Below are positions 1-7,572 of a stretch of DNA of 33,905 nt, piece after piece. Position 1 is the stretch's first letter. Each line of letters starts with the position of its first letter. The notes under the pieces were generated by a model. The model did not search any database. It was given only the letters and a program-made list of their open reading frames with translations, and was not told where the DNA came from. Position numbers and translations under genes: made by a program. This DNA is from Candidatus Avanaerovorax faecigallinarum (GTDB taxonomy: Bacteria; Bacillota; Clostridia; Peptostreptococcales; Anaerovoracaceae), in the NCBI GenBank assembly GCA_019113145.1, contig DXHZ01000016.1:1-33905 (forward strand), given 5' to 3'.

Positions 1-168
1 GGGAGCCAGTCTCTCTATTACCGACGTGCTGCACGGTCCGCAGCAGCTGTGAAGAAGAAGAGACGGTCTCATCTTTTCCTTTCCCGCATTCATATATGAT
101 TCCGAAAGACAGTCGCTGCCGCCGCACTCAATGCCGAAACACCAGCCTGCCGCCTTTTTTTCTTTCAT
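1..168 (-). CDS. queH: Epoxyqueuosine reductase QueH-like, N-terminal 56 residues (partial, runs off the left edge)
   Basis: The minus-strand reading frame starts at 168 with AGGAGG seven bases upstream and stays open to the edge of the window. Residues 37-48 read LLLHSCCGPCST, the Cys-Cys-x-x-Cys motif near the N-terminus of QueH (old DUF208). QueH is the non-corrinoid iron-sulfur enzyme that reduces epoxyqueuosine to queuosine in tRNA, and these cysteines (C42, C43, C46) are among its cluster or active-site ligands. An ATG at residue 33 would give the usual short N-terminus, but the better ribosome binding site belongs to the upstream ATG. The upstream start adds a 32-residue leader with three further cysteines (C10, C15, C20). 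Only the start of the gene is visible, so the remaining ligands cannot be checked. Confidence 0.78.
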   Translation of the reverse strand, partial: MKEKKAAGWCFGIECGGSDCLSESYMNAGKEKMRPSLLLHSCCGPCSTSVIERLAP

Positions 169-225
169 TTTCCGCCTCCTGAAACAAAGCTCACTAATCA
201 ATAAATTATACCATAACAGCCCTCT

Positions 226-278
226 AAAAAAAAGAGCGCGCCGGGGTCTTTTTTCGTAAAAGATTGTTCCCGGGCGCT
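226..278 (-). terminator. Intrinsic terminator after the DUF975/CmpB fusion gene
   Basis: Read on the minus strand, GCGC-CCGGG pairs with CCCGG-C-GCGC (one bulged base). The inner TCTTTT/AAAAGA arms can extend the stem, and TCTTTTTTTT follows directly. It lies just downstream of the stop at 296 and upstream of the queH-like gene. Confidence 0.65.
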
Positions 279-295
279 TACTTTGCCTTATGTAT

Positions 296-2158
296 TTAAT
301 TTACCGCCGCATCTTGCTGTGAACCTGTTTCCTGCACTTCTGCCTGTCCGTAATCGGTGATGCCTTCACCGGTGTTCGGATAGAAATGGGAGTAGGCCGC
401 ATCTGCGGCAAAAGCTATCATCAGAACCGCGCATACGGTTCCCACTTTCTTTTCGTTCAGACGGCTCAGCAGCTCGTCAATAATCGGAGCAATCATGTAT
501 ACTATGGCGAGACCGCCAACTCCGAATACCAGAAGTCCCTCGGCACAGATTCTTCCGTTAAGATTGAGGAAGTATCCGCTGTAGTCCCACCATTTCGTGC
601 CGTCATTTACAATCTCCATAACCCACGATGTCATGTATTCCAGGAATCCGCAGAGCACGACGGTTGACACGAACTCCAGCACCGGATTCCTGCGGAATCG
701 GTACAGCACTGTCAGCATAAGTATGGAACCGGTACCGTAGATTGGCAGCCACGGGCCGTGAAGCGCGCCGCGGTTTACGAACACACCGTCCGAGATAAGA
801 TGCAGGCTTACTTCCCACATCCAGCCCACGAAGGACATGGTCAGGAATATCGCCATAAGTGACCATACCGTATAGTGACGCATGTAGTTGAGGGACTGCA
901 CCAGCATACGCCTGCTTCCCTCACCGATAGGATAGAAGCGCACAGGATATGCAAGACCCTGCACATCGTCAATCATATCGTGTATGCGAACGTAGTCCGC
1001 CTGCTGTCTCTCATACTCTCTGTCCTGCTGACGGCGCATTATGATTACGCCGAAGTTGTTGGCAAGAAAGCCTCTCCAGCCCGTAAGTCTCTTTATTTCT
1101 CCTGCCGGCTCCTCCATGACCTTTATAACGTCGGAGTATCCGGCCGCGATAACGTCCCTGTCCGCCTTTTCGTAAAGGTATCTGTCGTTGAGAAGCTCGG
1201 AGCCCTCTACGCCCTTTTCCTTTGCAAGAGCCCTCATCTCGGCGTAATACCTGGTGAAAGCTGCCGTCTTGTACGGGTTGGTGTAGAGCACGTTTAACAG
1301 TCCCAGTGTAATATATCCGAGAATCTGCCACCCGATAAAGGTGAACTCGAACTTAAAACACTCCCACTTGTGTCCGTTCATCATCTTTCTGGAAAGTGTT
1401 ATCGCCTGACGGGCCGTCATGGACGGGTTTTCCGCAACTATGTAAGGTACGAGGAAATACGAATATCTCTTTACGATAATGCCTGCTATGGTCAGGCACC
1501 AAAGGGTGTAATACACGTACTTTACGAACATGATCCACGCCGCCCTGCACAGCTTTTTCACTCTCAGCAGAAACGTAAATCTCTGCGGGGTCACGTTGTC
1601 ATATATCATACCCTCGAGGAATACTCTTCTCGTCACGACCCTGAATACGTTGGTAACGAAGAACCAGAACCCGAATGCGATGAGCGCTCCGAGAACGATA
1701 AGCAGCAGTATGCCCAGGTTTTCAGAACCCGTTATCTGAGCCGCCGACGCAACCAGGGTAACTATGATCGAACCCGAAGTGAACTGGTTGACAACGCCGG
1801 AAAGCACCCCTCTGGTGCGCCCGAAAACAGGGTTACCAGTTTCGGAAGCCTGTATTTCCTCAGCCTCTGTCTCGGCAGTCATTTCACGTCCCGCCTCGGT
1901 ACCCTTTTCTGCTATGGTTATCATAACGTCAGTCCATGTTACTCCGCCCATATCGGTTTTAATCTGACTTTCTTTTCCAGTCACATCGTTTTCAAACTGC
2001 GTAACGGCCTGCTCCGTCGTCTGTGCTTTGGAAAAGCCCAGAGATCCGGCGAACTCGGCGCCGATAAAGGAGGCTATAAGGCAGGCCGCCACGAAAATGG
2101 CGTAGTGTTTCTTCAGAGAAGCCCTGCCCAGCTTTTTCATTTCTTTTCTCGTTTTCAT
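296..2158 (-). CDS. DUF975 family / CmpB-like (putative ABC transporter type IV) membrane fusion protein
   Basis: This is a polytopic membrane protein of 620 residues from the chosen start. The N-terminal half has DUF975 features: a basic start (MKTRKEMKKLGRASLKKHY), a first membrane segment, a long extracytoplasmic insert of about 100 residues, and then several membrane segments. The second half starts after a charged linker (about residues 310-430) and resembles the CmpB-type 'ABC-transporter type IV' family, with the patterns WEVSLHLISDGVFVNRG, LHGPWLPIYG and FLEYMTSWVMEI. An in-frame ATG exists at 2194. It sits almost at the predicted transcription start of the promoter at 2203-2231, so ATG 2158 (AGGA ten bases upstream) is preferred. 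No ATPase lies beside it and its function is unknown. The two halves are usually separate families, so the fusion is notable. Confidence 0.72.
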   Translation of the reverse strand: MKTRKEMKKLGRASLKKHYAIFVAACLIASFIGAEFAGSLGFSKAQTTEQAVTQFENDVTGKESQIKTDMGGVTWTDVMITIAEKGTEAGREMTAETEAEEIQASETGNPVFGRTRGVLSGVVNQFTSGSIIVTLVASAAQITGSENLGILLLIVLGALIAFGFWFFVTNVFRVVTRRVFLEGMIYDNVTPQRFTFLLRVKKLCRAAWIMFVKYVYYTLWCLTIAGIIVKRYSYFLVPYIVAENPSMTARQAITLSRKMMNGHKWECFKFEFTFIGWQILGYITLGLLNVLYTNPYKTAAFTRYYAEMRALAKEKGVEGSELLNDRYLYEKADRDVIAAGYSDVIKVMEEPAGEIKRLTGWRGFLANNFGVIIMRRQQDREYERQQADYVRIHDMIDDVQGLAYPVRFYPIGEGSRRMLVQSLNYMRHYTVWSLMAIFLTMSFVGWMWEVSLHLISDGVFVNRGALHGPWLPIYGTGSILMLTVLYRFRRNPVLEFVSTVVLCGFLEYMTSWVMEIVNDGTKWWDYSGYFLNLNGRICAEGLLVFGVGGLAIVYMIAPIIDELLSRLNEKKVGTVCAVLMIAFAADAAYSHFYPNTGEGITDYGQAEVQETGSQQDAAVN

Positions 2159-2202
2159 ATAACCTGTATCCTGACTTAACTGATTCAAAAACATACCCTG
2201 TA

Positions 2203-2231
2203 AGTATACATTTTCCCTCTGCTAAAGGCAA
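2203..2231 (-). promoter_or_regulatory. Sigma-A promoter of the DUF975/CmpB gene
   Basis: On the minus strand TTGCCT (2226-2231) and TATACT (2203-2208) are separated by exactly 17 bp. The expected transcription start falls at the upstream ATG (2194), which supports initiation of translation at 2158. Confidence 0.55.
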
Positions 2232-2265
2232 GTAAAATATTACAGCTGTCTTCATTTCTGCAGTA

Positions 2266-2294
2266 TTGTAAAACCATCAGGTTTAATGTAAAAT
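2266..2294 (+). promoter_or_regulatory. Probable sigma-A promoter of the radical SAM gene
   Basis: TTGTAA (2266-2271), a 17-bp spacer and TAAAAT (2289-2294) lie about 35 bp upstream of the start codon at 2330. The -35 box is weak. Confidence 0.4.
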
Positions 2295-2329
2295 CATTTT
2301 GCACGTCAAAAGGAGAAACTATACAGATT

Positions 2330-3250
2330 ATGAAAGAAAACGATACGAGAATATATATGTCGGGAAACACTCCCAAGTCATACTACCCGCTGAACGTATA
2401 TCTGAGGGAAGAGTTCGGGAAAAAGATGATAAAGCTTTCCATAGACGGCGGTTTTACCTGTCCCAACCGAGACGGAACCGCAGGAACCGGCGGCTGTATC
2501 TTCTGCTCAGATTCCGGAAGCGGCGAGTTTGCATCGGACATAGACGGGCAGATAGAGCTTCTCTCTGAAAAATGGCCTGACGCAGGATATCTCGCCTATT
2601 TTCAGAATCACACCAACACGTATGCTCCCGTAGATGAGCTCAGGGAAAAATACGAAAAAGTCCTTTCCAACCCACTGATTGAGGGCATCGCCATAGCGAC
2701 CCGCCCCGACTGTCTTCCTGAGGACGTTCTCGAACTTCTCTCAGAGATAAACGAAAATCGTTTCATGTGGGTGGAGCTGGGGCTTCAGACCGTTCACGAA
2801 AAAACGGCCGAGGAGATAAACCGGTGCTACTCACTTGACGTCTTTGACAGAGCAGTAAATGAGCTTAAGAGCCGCGGCATCAGAACCGTAGTTCACCTGA
2901 TTTTAGGGCTTCCCGGAGAAAGCAGAGATGATATGATTGAATCGGTGAGATACGTATGTGGAAAAGGTATATGGGGGCTTAAGCTTCACCTTCTCAACGT
3001 TATAAAGGGTACCGCTCTGGAAAAAAAATATCCGGACTTCGTTTCGTTTAAAAGTCCGGATGAATATATAAATTTCGTATGCGATATTCTGGAAATAATT
3101 CCTCCCGATGTGGTTATCCACAGGCTTACGGGAGACGTTCCCAGAAAACTTCTCGTATCCCCTGCCTGGAGCTACAGAAAGCGCACCATACTAAACGGAA
3201 TCGACGGGGAAATGCGCCGTCGCGGCTCCGTTCAGGGCTGCAGGCTTTAG
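2330..3250 (+). CDS. TIGR01212/YhcC family radical SAM protein
   Basis: The 306-residue protein has the family's unusual cluster motif C44-PNRDGTAGTGG-C56-IF-C59, which replaces the common Cx3Cx2C spacing. It is followed by blocks typical of the TIM-barrel core (GIAIATRPDCLP, MWVELGLQTVHEKT, VVHLILGLPGESRDDM, LKLHLLNVIKGT). It should bind a [4Fe-4S] cluster and S-adenosylmethionine. The family is widespread and I know of no firmly established substrate. The start at 2330 has AGGAG about 15 bases upstream; an ATG at 2357 is an alternative. The stop overlaps the stop of the convergent malic enzyme gene by 4 bp. Confidence 0.88.
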   Translation: MKENDTRIYMSGNTPKSYYPLNVYLREEFGKKMIKLSIDGGFTCPNRDGTAGTGGCIFCSDSGSGEFASDIDGQIELLSEKWPDAGYLAYFQNHTNTYAPVDELREKYEKVLSNPLIEGIAIATRPDCLPEDVLELLSEINENRFMWVELGLQTVHEKTAEEINRCYSLDVFDRAVNELKSRGIRTVVHLILGLPGESRDDMIESVRYVCGKGIWGLKLHLLNVIKGTALEKKYPDFVSFKSPDEYINFVCDILEIIPPDVVIHRLTGDVPRKLLVSPAWSYRKRTILNGIDGEMRRRGSVQGCRL

Positions 3251-4410
3251 CAGCGGTCTTCTTCCGCCACCTTCATCACAGCGTCCGCAACGCTCTTTAC
3301 CACATTCGGATCGAAGGCATCCGGCAGCACATAGTCTGCGGAAAGCTTATCTTCCGGAATACACGAGGCTATGGCTCTTGCCGCAGCCTCTTTCATTTCC
3401 TCGGTAATCCTTCGTGCCCTGGCATCGAGAGCGCCTCTGAATATCCCCGGAAAGGCCAGAACGTTGTTGACCTGGTTAGGGAAATCCGACCTGCCCGTTC
3501 CTACCACGGCGGCGCCGGCCTCCTTCGCAAGGTCAGGCATTATTTCAGGAACCGGATTCGCCATCACAAACACAATAGGATTTTCAGCCATGGAGCGAAT
3601 CATGTCCTGCGTCACAACTCCCGGTTTAGACACACCTATGAGTATATCGGCTCCTTTCATGGCATCGGCGAGAGTTCCGATGACATTTTCTTTATTTGTC
3701 ACCTGTGCCATCTTCTGCTGCTCCGGATTATTGTAAGGAGCCCCGTCGTAGATTGTACCTCTGCTTCCGCAGAGAATAATGTCTCCGAAGCCCATTCTCA
3801 GTATCATCTTTGCGATGGAGATTCCGGCTGAACCCGCGCCGCTTATTGCGATTTTCAGGTTTCCCAGCTTTCTTCCCGTAAGTTTCAAAGCGTTAAGAAG
3901 ACCTGCGCATGTAATTATGGCAGTTCCGTGCTGATCGTCGTGAAATACGGGTATATCGCACTCTTCAATAAGTCTTCTTTCTATCTCAAAGCACCTGGGA
4001 GCGCTTATATCCTCCAGATTTATACCCCCGAAGCTCTTTGAAATATTCCTTACGGTCCTTATTATCTCCTCGGGATCTTTGGTATCTACACAGATTGGAA
4101 CCGCATCTATTCCCGCAAAGGTCTTAAACAGGGCGCATTTTCCCTCCATTACAGGCATGCCCGCAGAAGGTCCTATGTCTCCGAGACCTAAAACCGCAGT
4201 CCCGTCGGTAATTACCGCCACCGTGTTTCCCTTGCCGGTATACGTATATGCCAGAGATTCGTCCTTCTGTATTTCGAGACACGGCTCGGCAACTCCGGGA
4301 GTATACGCTATGGCAAGCTCCTCTCTGTTGGTTATAGGCGCCTTTGTCTCTACGGAAAGCTTTCCTCTCCATTCGGCATGTTTCTTAAGTGCAAGTTCCT
4401 TTTTATCCAT
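3247..4410 (-). CDS. NAD(P)-dependent malic enzyme
   Basis: The 387-residue protein belongs to the short bacterial malic enzyme class, which oxidatively decarboxylates malate to pyruvate and CO2. The conserved blocks are visible in order: AYTPGVAEPC near residue 35, LGLGDIGPSAGMPVMEGKCALFK, the divalent-metal segment FEIERRLIEECDIPVFHDDQHGTA, and the Rossmann motif GAGSAGISIAK. It is the last gene of the minus-strand series from the AGCS symporter and lies 59 bp after argH. In that setting it would turn malate (from ArgH-derived fumarate, with a fumarase encoded elsewhere) into pyruvate. The cofactor (NAD or NADP) cannot be read with confidence. Its stop codon overlaps that of the convergent radical SAM gene. 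Confidence 0.92.
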   Translation of the reverse strand: MDKKELALKKHAEWRGKLSVETKAPITNREELAIAYTPGVAEPCLEIQKDESLAYTYTGKGNTVAVITDGTAVLGLGDIGPSAGMPVMEGKCALFKTFAGIDAVPICVDTKDPEEIIRTVRNISKSFGGINLEDISAPRCFEIERRLIEECDIPVFHDDQHGTAIITCAGLLNALKLTGRKLGNLKIAISGAGSAGISIAKMILRMGFGDIILCGSRGTIYDGAPYNNPEQQKMAQVTNKENVIGTLADAMKGADILIGVSKPGVVTQDMIRSMAENPIVFVMANPVPEIMPDLAKEAGAAVVGTGRSDFPNQVNNVLAFPGIFRGALDARARRITEEMKEAAARAIASCIPEDKLSADYVLPDAFDPNVVKSVADAVMKVAEEDRC

Positions 4411-4469
4411 GTATAATTCGTCCTTTCATCCCGCAGGGACAAAACCTGCAGTTTCTTTCTACTATACCA

Positions 4470-5855
4470 CTATTCGGCCTGACTGTTAAGCCAGTTTCTT
4501 CCGACTTCAATCTGTCGTCTTACCTCGGAAGGCGCCGTTCCGCCGAACGACTTTCTGCCTTCCACGCAGGCCTCAATTGAAATATCCCCGAGAACTTCTT
4601 TGGAAATTCTGGAATCCACTGATGACAGTTCCTCATCTGTAAGATCTTCAAGCTCGCATCCTTTTGTCTCGCAGAGCTTTACCATCCTTCCCACTATGGA
4701 ATGGGCCTCTCTGAAAGGTATTCCCGCCTTAACCATATGCTCGGCTATATCCGTGGCGTTAAGGAATCCCTTCGACATCTGAGCCTTTATCCTGTCCATT
4801 CTGAACTCTGTGTTCTCCAGCATATGAGCAAAGATCTGAATGCTCGCCTTCCACGTGTCTACGGCGTCGAACAGACTTTCCTTATCCTCCTGGAAGTCCT
4901 TGTTAAACGCAAGAGGCGTTCCCTTCATTACAGTCAGAAGCTGCATAAGGTCACCGTACACTCTTCCGCACTTTCCCCTCAGAAGTTCAGCAATATCCGG
5001 GTTTTTCTTCTGCGGCATTATGCTGCTTCCCGTGCAGTAGCTGTCGTCTATATCGATGAAAGAGAATTCCTGTGAATTCCACCATACGAATTCTTCTGCC
5101 CATCTGGAAAGGTGCATCATGGATATTGAAGCGTCGCTTAAAAACTCAAGGCTGTAATCTCTGTCACTTACGCTGTCCATGGCATTTTCCGTAGGTGCGT
5201 CAAATCCGAGAAGCTCCGCGGTCTGATGCCTGTCGGTAGGAAGGGTGGTTCCTGCAAGGGCGCACGCTCCCAGCGGACAGAGGTTCGTCCTCTTTCTGGT
5301 GTCCTTAAGTCTTTCAATATCACGTCTTAACATCTGGAAATATGCCATGAAGATGAAACCTATGGTTACAGGCTGTGCATGCTGCATATGGGTAAAGCCC
5401 ACCGTTATGCTGTCTGCATACTTTTCAGCCTTGTCCAGTATTACAGATTCCAGATAATAAAGCCTCTCAAGGATTTCATCGATTTCATCTCTGAGATACA
5501 TACGGGTATCAACCTGGCACTGGTCGTTTCGGCTTCTGGCTGTGTGAAGTCTCTTTCCGGCCTCGCCTATTTCGTCGATAAGTCTGCTCTCCACACCCAT
5601 ATGTATATCCTCGTCTTCAACGGTAAACTGAATCTCACCGCTTTCGACGCCTGCCTTTATCTTTTCAAGACCCCTTACAATGGCATCTTTATCTTCTCTG
5701 CTTACTATTCCGCAGTCGGCAAGCATAGTTACGTGAGCAATGCTTCCGTCTATGTCGTTTTTATACATTCTCTTGTCAAAACCAATGGACGCATTGAACT
5801 CCTTTACCAGATCGTCCATCTCCTTGGAGAATCTTCCTCCCCATAAGCTAGCCAT
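4470..5855 (-). CDS. argH: Argininosuccinate lyase
   Basis: The 461-residue protein is collinear with ArgH, which cleaves argininosuccinate to arginine and fumarate. Diagnostic segments are the N-terminal LWGGRFSKE, the active-site stretches RLHTARSRNDQ and GFTHMQHAQP, and the fumarase/aspartase-superfamily signature GSSIMPQKKNPD. The start at 5855 follows AGGAGGT. No argG or other arginine-biosynthesis gene is present. Instead it lies 13 bp downstream of two CE4 deacetylase paralogues and upstream of malic enzyme, apparently in a sigma-54-controlled catabolic operon. A role in degradation, or a substrate other than argininosuccinate, is therefore possible. The segment LAFNKDFQEDKE differs slightly from the common LAYNKDMQEDKE. 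Confidence 0.93.
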   Translation of the reverse strand: MASLWGGRFSKEMDDLVKEFNASIGFDKRMYKNDIDGSIAHVTMLADCGIVSREDKDAIVRGLEKIKAGVESGEIQFTVEDEDIHMGVESRLIDEIGEAGKRLHTARSRNDQCQVDTRMYLRDEIDEILERLYYLESVILDKAEKYADSITVGFTHMQHAQPVTIGFIFMAYFQMLRRDIERLKDTRKRTNLCPLGACALAGTTLPTDRHQTAELLGFDAPTENAMDSVSDRDYSLEFLSDASISMMHLSRWAEEFVWWNSQEFSFIDIDDSYCTGSSIMPQKKNPDIAELLRGKCGRVYGDLMQLLTVMKGTPLAFNKDFQEDKESLFDAVDTWKASIQIFAHMLENTEFRMDRIKAQMSKGFLNATDIAEHMVKAGIPFREAHSIVGRMVKLCETKGCELEDLTDEELSSVDSRISKEVLGDISIEACVEGRKSFGGTAPSEVRRQIEVGRNWLNSQAE

Positions 5856-5868
5856 AATCTACCTCCTG

Positions 5869-6705
5869 TTATCTGTATAATCTGTTACCTATATAATAAC
5901 GCTGAATCTCACCGCACGTGGCCGTCCAGACGTCATCGAACGATATTATGTGATCCAGAAGCTCCTCGAAAAGTTCTATTCTTCCCGGAGAGCCGGATGC
6001 TGCGGGGTCTGTCTGAAATACATAACAGAGCCCGTATTCTCTGCATCCGTCAAAATAGTCGATCCAGTTGCTGAGCGCGCCTTCATATGACATTATTCTG
6101 CCCTGTCCCGCCGGAAATGCGGGATGATAGTTAAATGCGAAATACGGCAGATCGTAATTATCCCAGTGAATCGGAATTTCCACTATGGTCGTGTTTCCCG
6201 CTTTTCTGGTGTATGGTCTGTCATCATCGTGAAGGCTGCTGGAATAAGTGAATCCCAGTTCTGCTGCAATTTCAAGAGTTTCTTCCGTAAGCTCCCCGTC
6301 CGGAGCCCTGAATCCCTCAGGAACTACATTACAGCATTCTCTGATTGATTTCAAGGATTTTTCCAAAAGACCTCTCTGCTCTTCACGAGTATACAAGGCC
6401 ATGTTTTCATTGCCGTATCCCAGGGATGCTATTTCGTGTCCTCTTTCGGCTATATCGCGTATCTGGCCGCCGTATCTCTCGCATACCCATCCCGGTACAA
6501 AGAATGTACCTTTCAGCCCGCGGCTTTCCAGCGCTTCCAGTATCCTGTCCAGACCTCTTGTCATTCCGTACTGTCCCAGCGACAGGGTCTTAGGCATCAT
6601 CTCACATTCAGGATCGAGAGCCAGCCAGAAGAGTTCCGCATTCAAGTTTACCGTAACTGCCGCAGCGCACTTCTTTCCGCCCGGCCATACAGGTCTGTCC
6701 ATCAT
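5869..6705 (-). CDS. CE4 (polysaccharide deacetylase/PuuE-type) paralogue lacking metal ligands
   Basis: The 278-residue protein aligns end to end with the neighbouring 285-residue deacetylase (shared SLGQYG, LDRIL, TFFVPG, ERGHEI, FRAPDGE, DDRPY, VEIP). The residues that bind metal in CE4 enzymes are changed. The motif FDVDGD becomes VNLNAE (N20, N22), HHGYAH becomes SLGYGN (L95, N99), and the late catalytic His in SHP becomes Asp in TDP. It is probably not a metal-dependent hydrolase by itself and may be a non-catalytic partner subunit. Its start overlaps the upstream paralogue's stop in an ATGA arrangement, which suggests translational coupling and paired stoichiometry. Alternative: an enzyme with different chemistry on the same fold. 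Confidence 0.82.
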   Translation of the reverse strand: MMDRPVWPGGKKCAAAVTVNLNAELFWLALDPECEMMPKTLSLGQYGMTRGLDRILEALESRGLKGTFFVPGWVCERYGGQIRDIAERGHEIASLGYGNENMALYTREEQRGLLEKSLKSIRECCNVVPEGFRAPDGELTEETLEIAAELGFTYSSSLHDDDRPYTRKAGNTTIVEIPIHWDNYDLPYFAFNYHPAFPAGQGRIMSYEGALSNWIDYFDGCREYGLCYVFQTDPAASGSPGRIELFEELLDHIISFDDVWTATCGEIQRYYIGNRLYR

Positions 6706-7559
6706 CTTGAGGCCTCCTCTCTCGTCAGATCGCGGTACCAGTCTGCTATTTCACATCCTGTAGCCACCCATACATCTTCCTTCGATGTTATTTCTCTGAG
6801 CAGGGTATCGAGTATTTTTATCTTTCCCGGAGTGCCTATCACCTGAGGATGGCTCATAAACGATATACAGAGCTCGTATCTGTAATGACCCCTGAATTCC
6901 CTGAGAAAATTATCTTCCACCTTTCTGTAGCACGATATTCTGTCCTGACCACACGGCTCCGCAGGGTACATATTGTACGCCATTGCAACGTAGTCATCCA
7001 CTTCCCACTTTGTCGGGATCTCAATCATATCGGTTTCACGGCCGTCTATTACTGTTCTGTACGGCCTGTCATCACCTCTCATGGAGCTGGAATAATCTAT
7101 TCCTCTTTCATAGAGAAGTTTAGGCGTCTCTACGGCCCAGTCTCCGGAAGGCGTCCTGAAACCTCTTACCTCGTGTCCTATGAGTTCTTTGAAAATTCTC
7201 TGGGTCTTTTCGATTATCTCTATCTGCTCTTCCACAGTCTTTCCGGCAAATCTCTCGTGAGCATAACCGTGATGTCCTATTTCATGTCCCTTTTCGTCTA
7301 TCTTCTTTATGAGCTCCGGATATCTTTCTGCCGTCAGTCCCGGAACAAAGAATGTAGCCTTTACTCCGTACTCATCGAGCTTGTCCAGTATCCTGTCCAC
7401 ACACCTCTTAGGTCCGTACTGACCTACAGACAGTGATCTCAGATACCTGTCGCCGTTAGGCAGTCCCCTGTTTCCGTTTTCCCAGGTGGTATCGCCGTCT
7501 ACGTCGAAGCTGAACATTACGGCACAGCGTTTACCATCCGGCCATTTTAACGTGTGCAT
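6702..7559 (-). CDS. CE4 polysaccharide deacetylase family hydrolase (PuuE/HpPgdA-like), intact metal site
   Basis: Translation from 7559 gives 285 residues. AAGGAGG lies at a good distance from this ATG, whereas the upstream in-frame ATG at 7619 would run inside the symporter gene. The CE4 NodB-type ligands are visible: FDVDGD (D19/D21) and GHEIGHHGYAHE with H97 and H101, then FRTPSGD and the late SHP His. The pattern GHEIGHHGYAHE places it with the HpPgdA/allantoinase PuuE/cyclic-imidase branch rather than secreted peptidoglycan deacetylases, and there is no signal peptide. A cytoplasmic C-N hydrolase acting on an imported N-acyl or cyclic amide is therefore more likely than cell-wall modification. 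It lies 13 bp after the AGCS symporter gene. Confidence 0.87.
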   Translation of the reverse strand: MHTLKWPDGKRCAVMFSFDVDGDTTWENGNRGLPNGDRYLRSLSVGQYGPKRCVDRILDKLDEYGVKATFFVPGLTAERYPELIKKIDEKGHEIGHHGYAHERFAGKTVEEQIEIIEKTQRIFKELIGHEVRGFRTPSGDWAVETPKLLYERGIDYSSSMRGDDRPYRTVIDGRETDMIEIPTKWEVDDYVAMAYNMYPAEPCGQDRISCYRKVEDNFLREFRGHYRYELCISFMSHPQVIGTPGKIKILDTLLREITSKEDVWVATGCEIADWYRDLTREEASR

Positions 7560-7572
7560 AGATGGTTCCTCC

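Noticed and set aside
1370..2179. 269-residue open frame on the plus strand opposite the DUF975/CmpB gene
   Set aside because: Composition is rich in Arg, His and Tyr, no family is recognised and the opposite frame is a clear membrane protein; it is a shadow frame.
5869..7559. Cell-wall (peptidoglycan) deacetylase role for the CE4 pair
   Set aside because: No signal peptide or membrane anchor in either protein, and the operon encodes uptake and central-metabolism enzymes.
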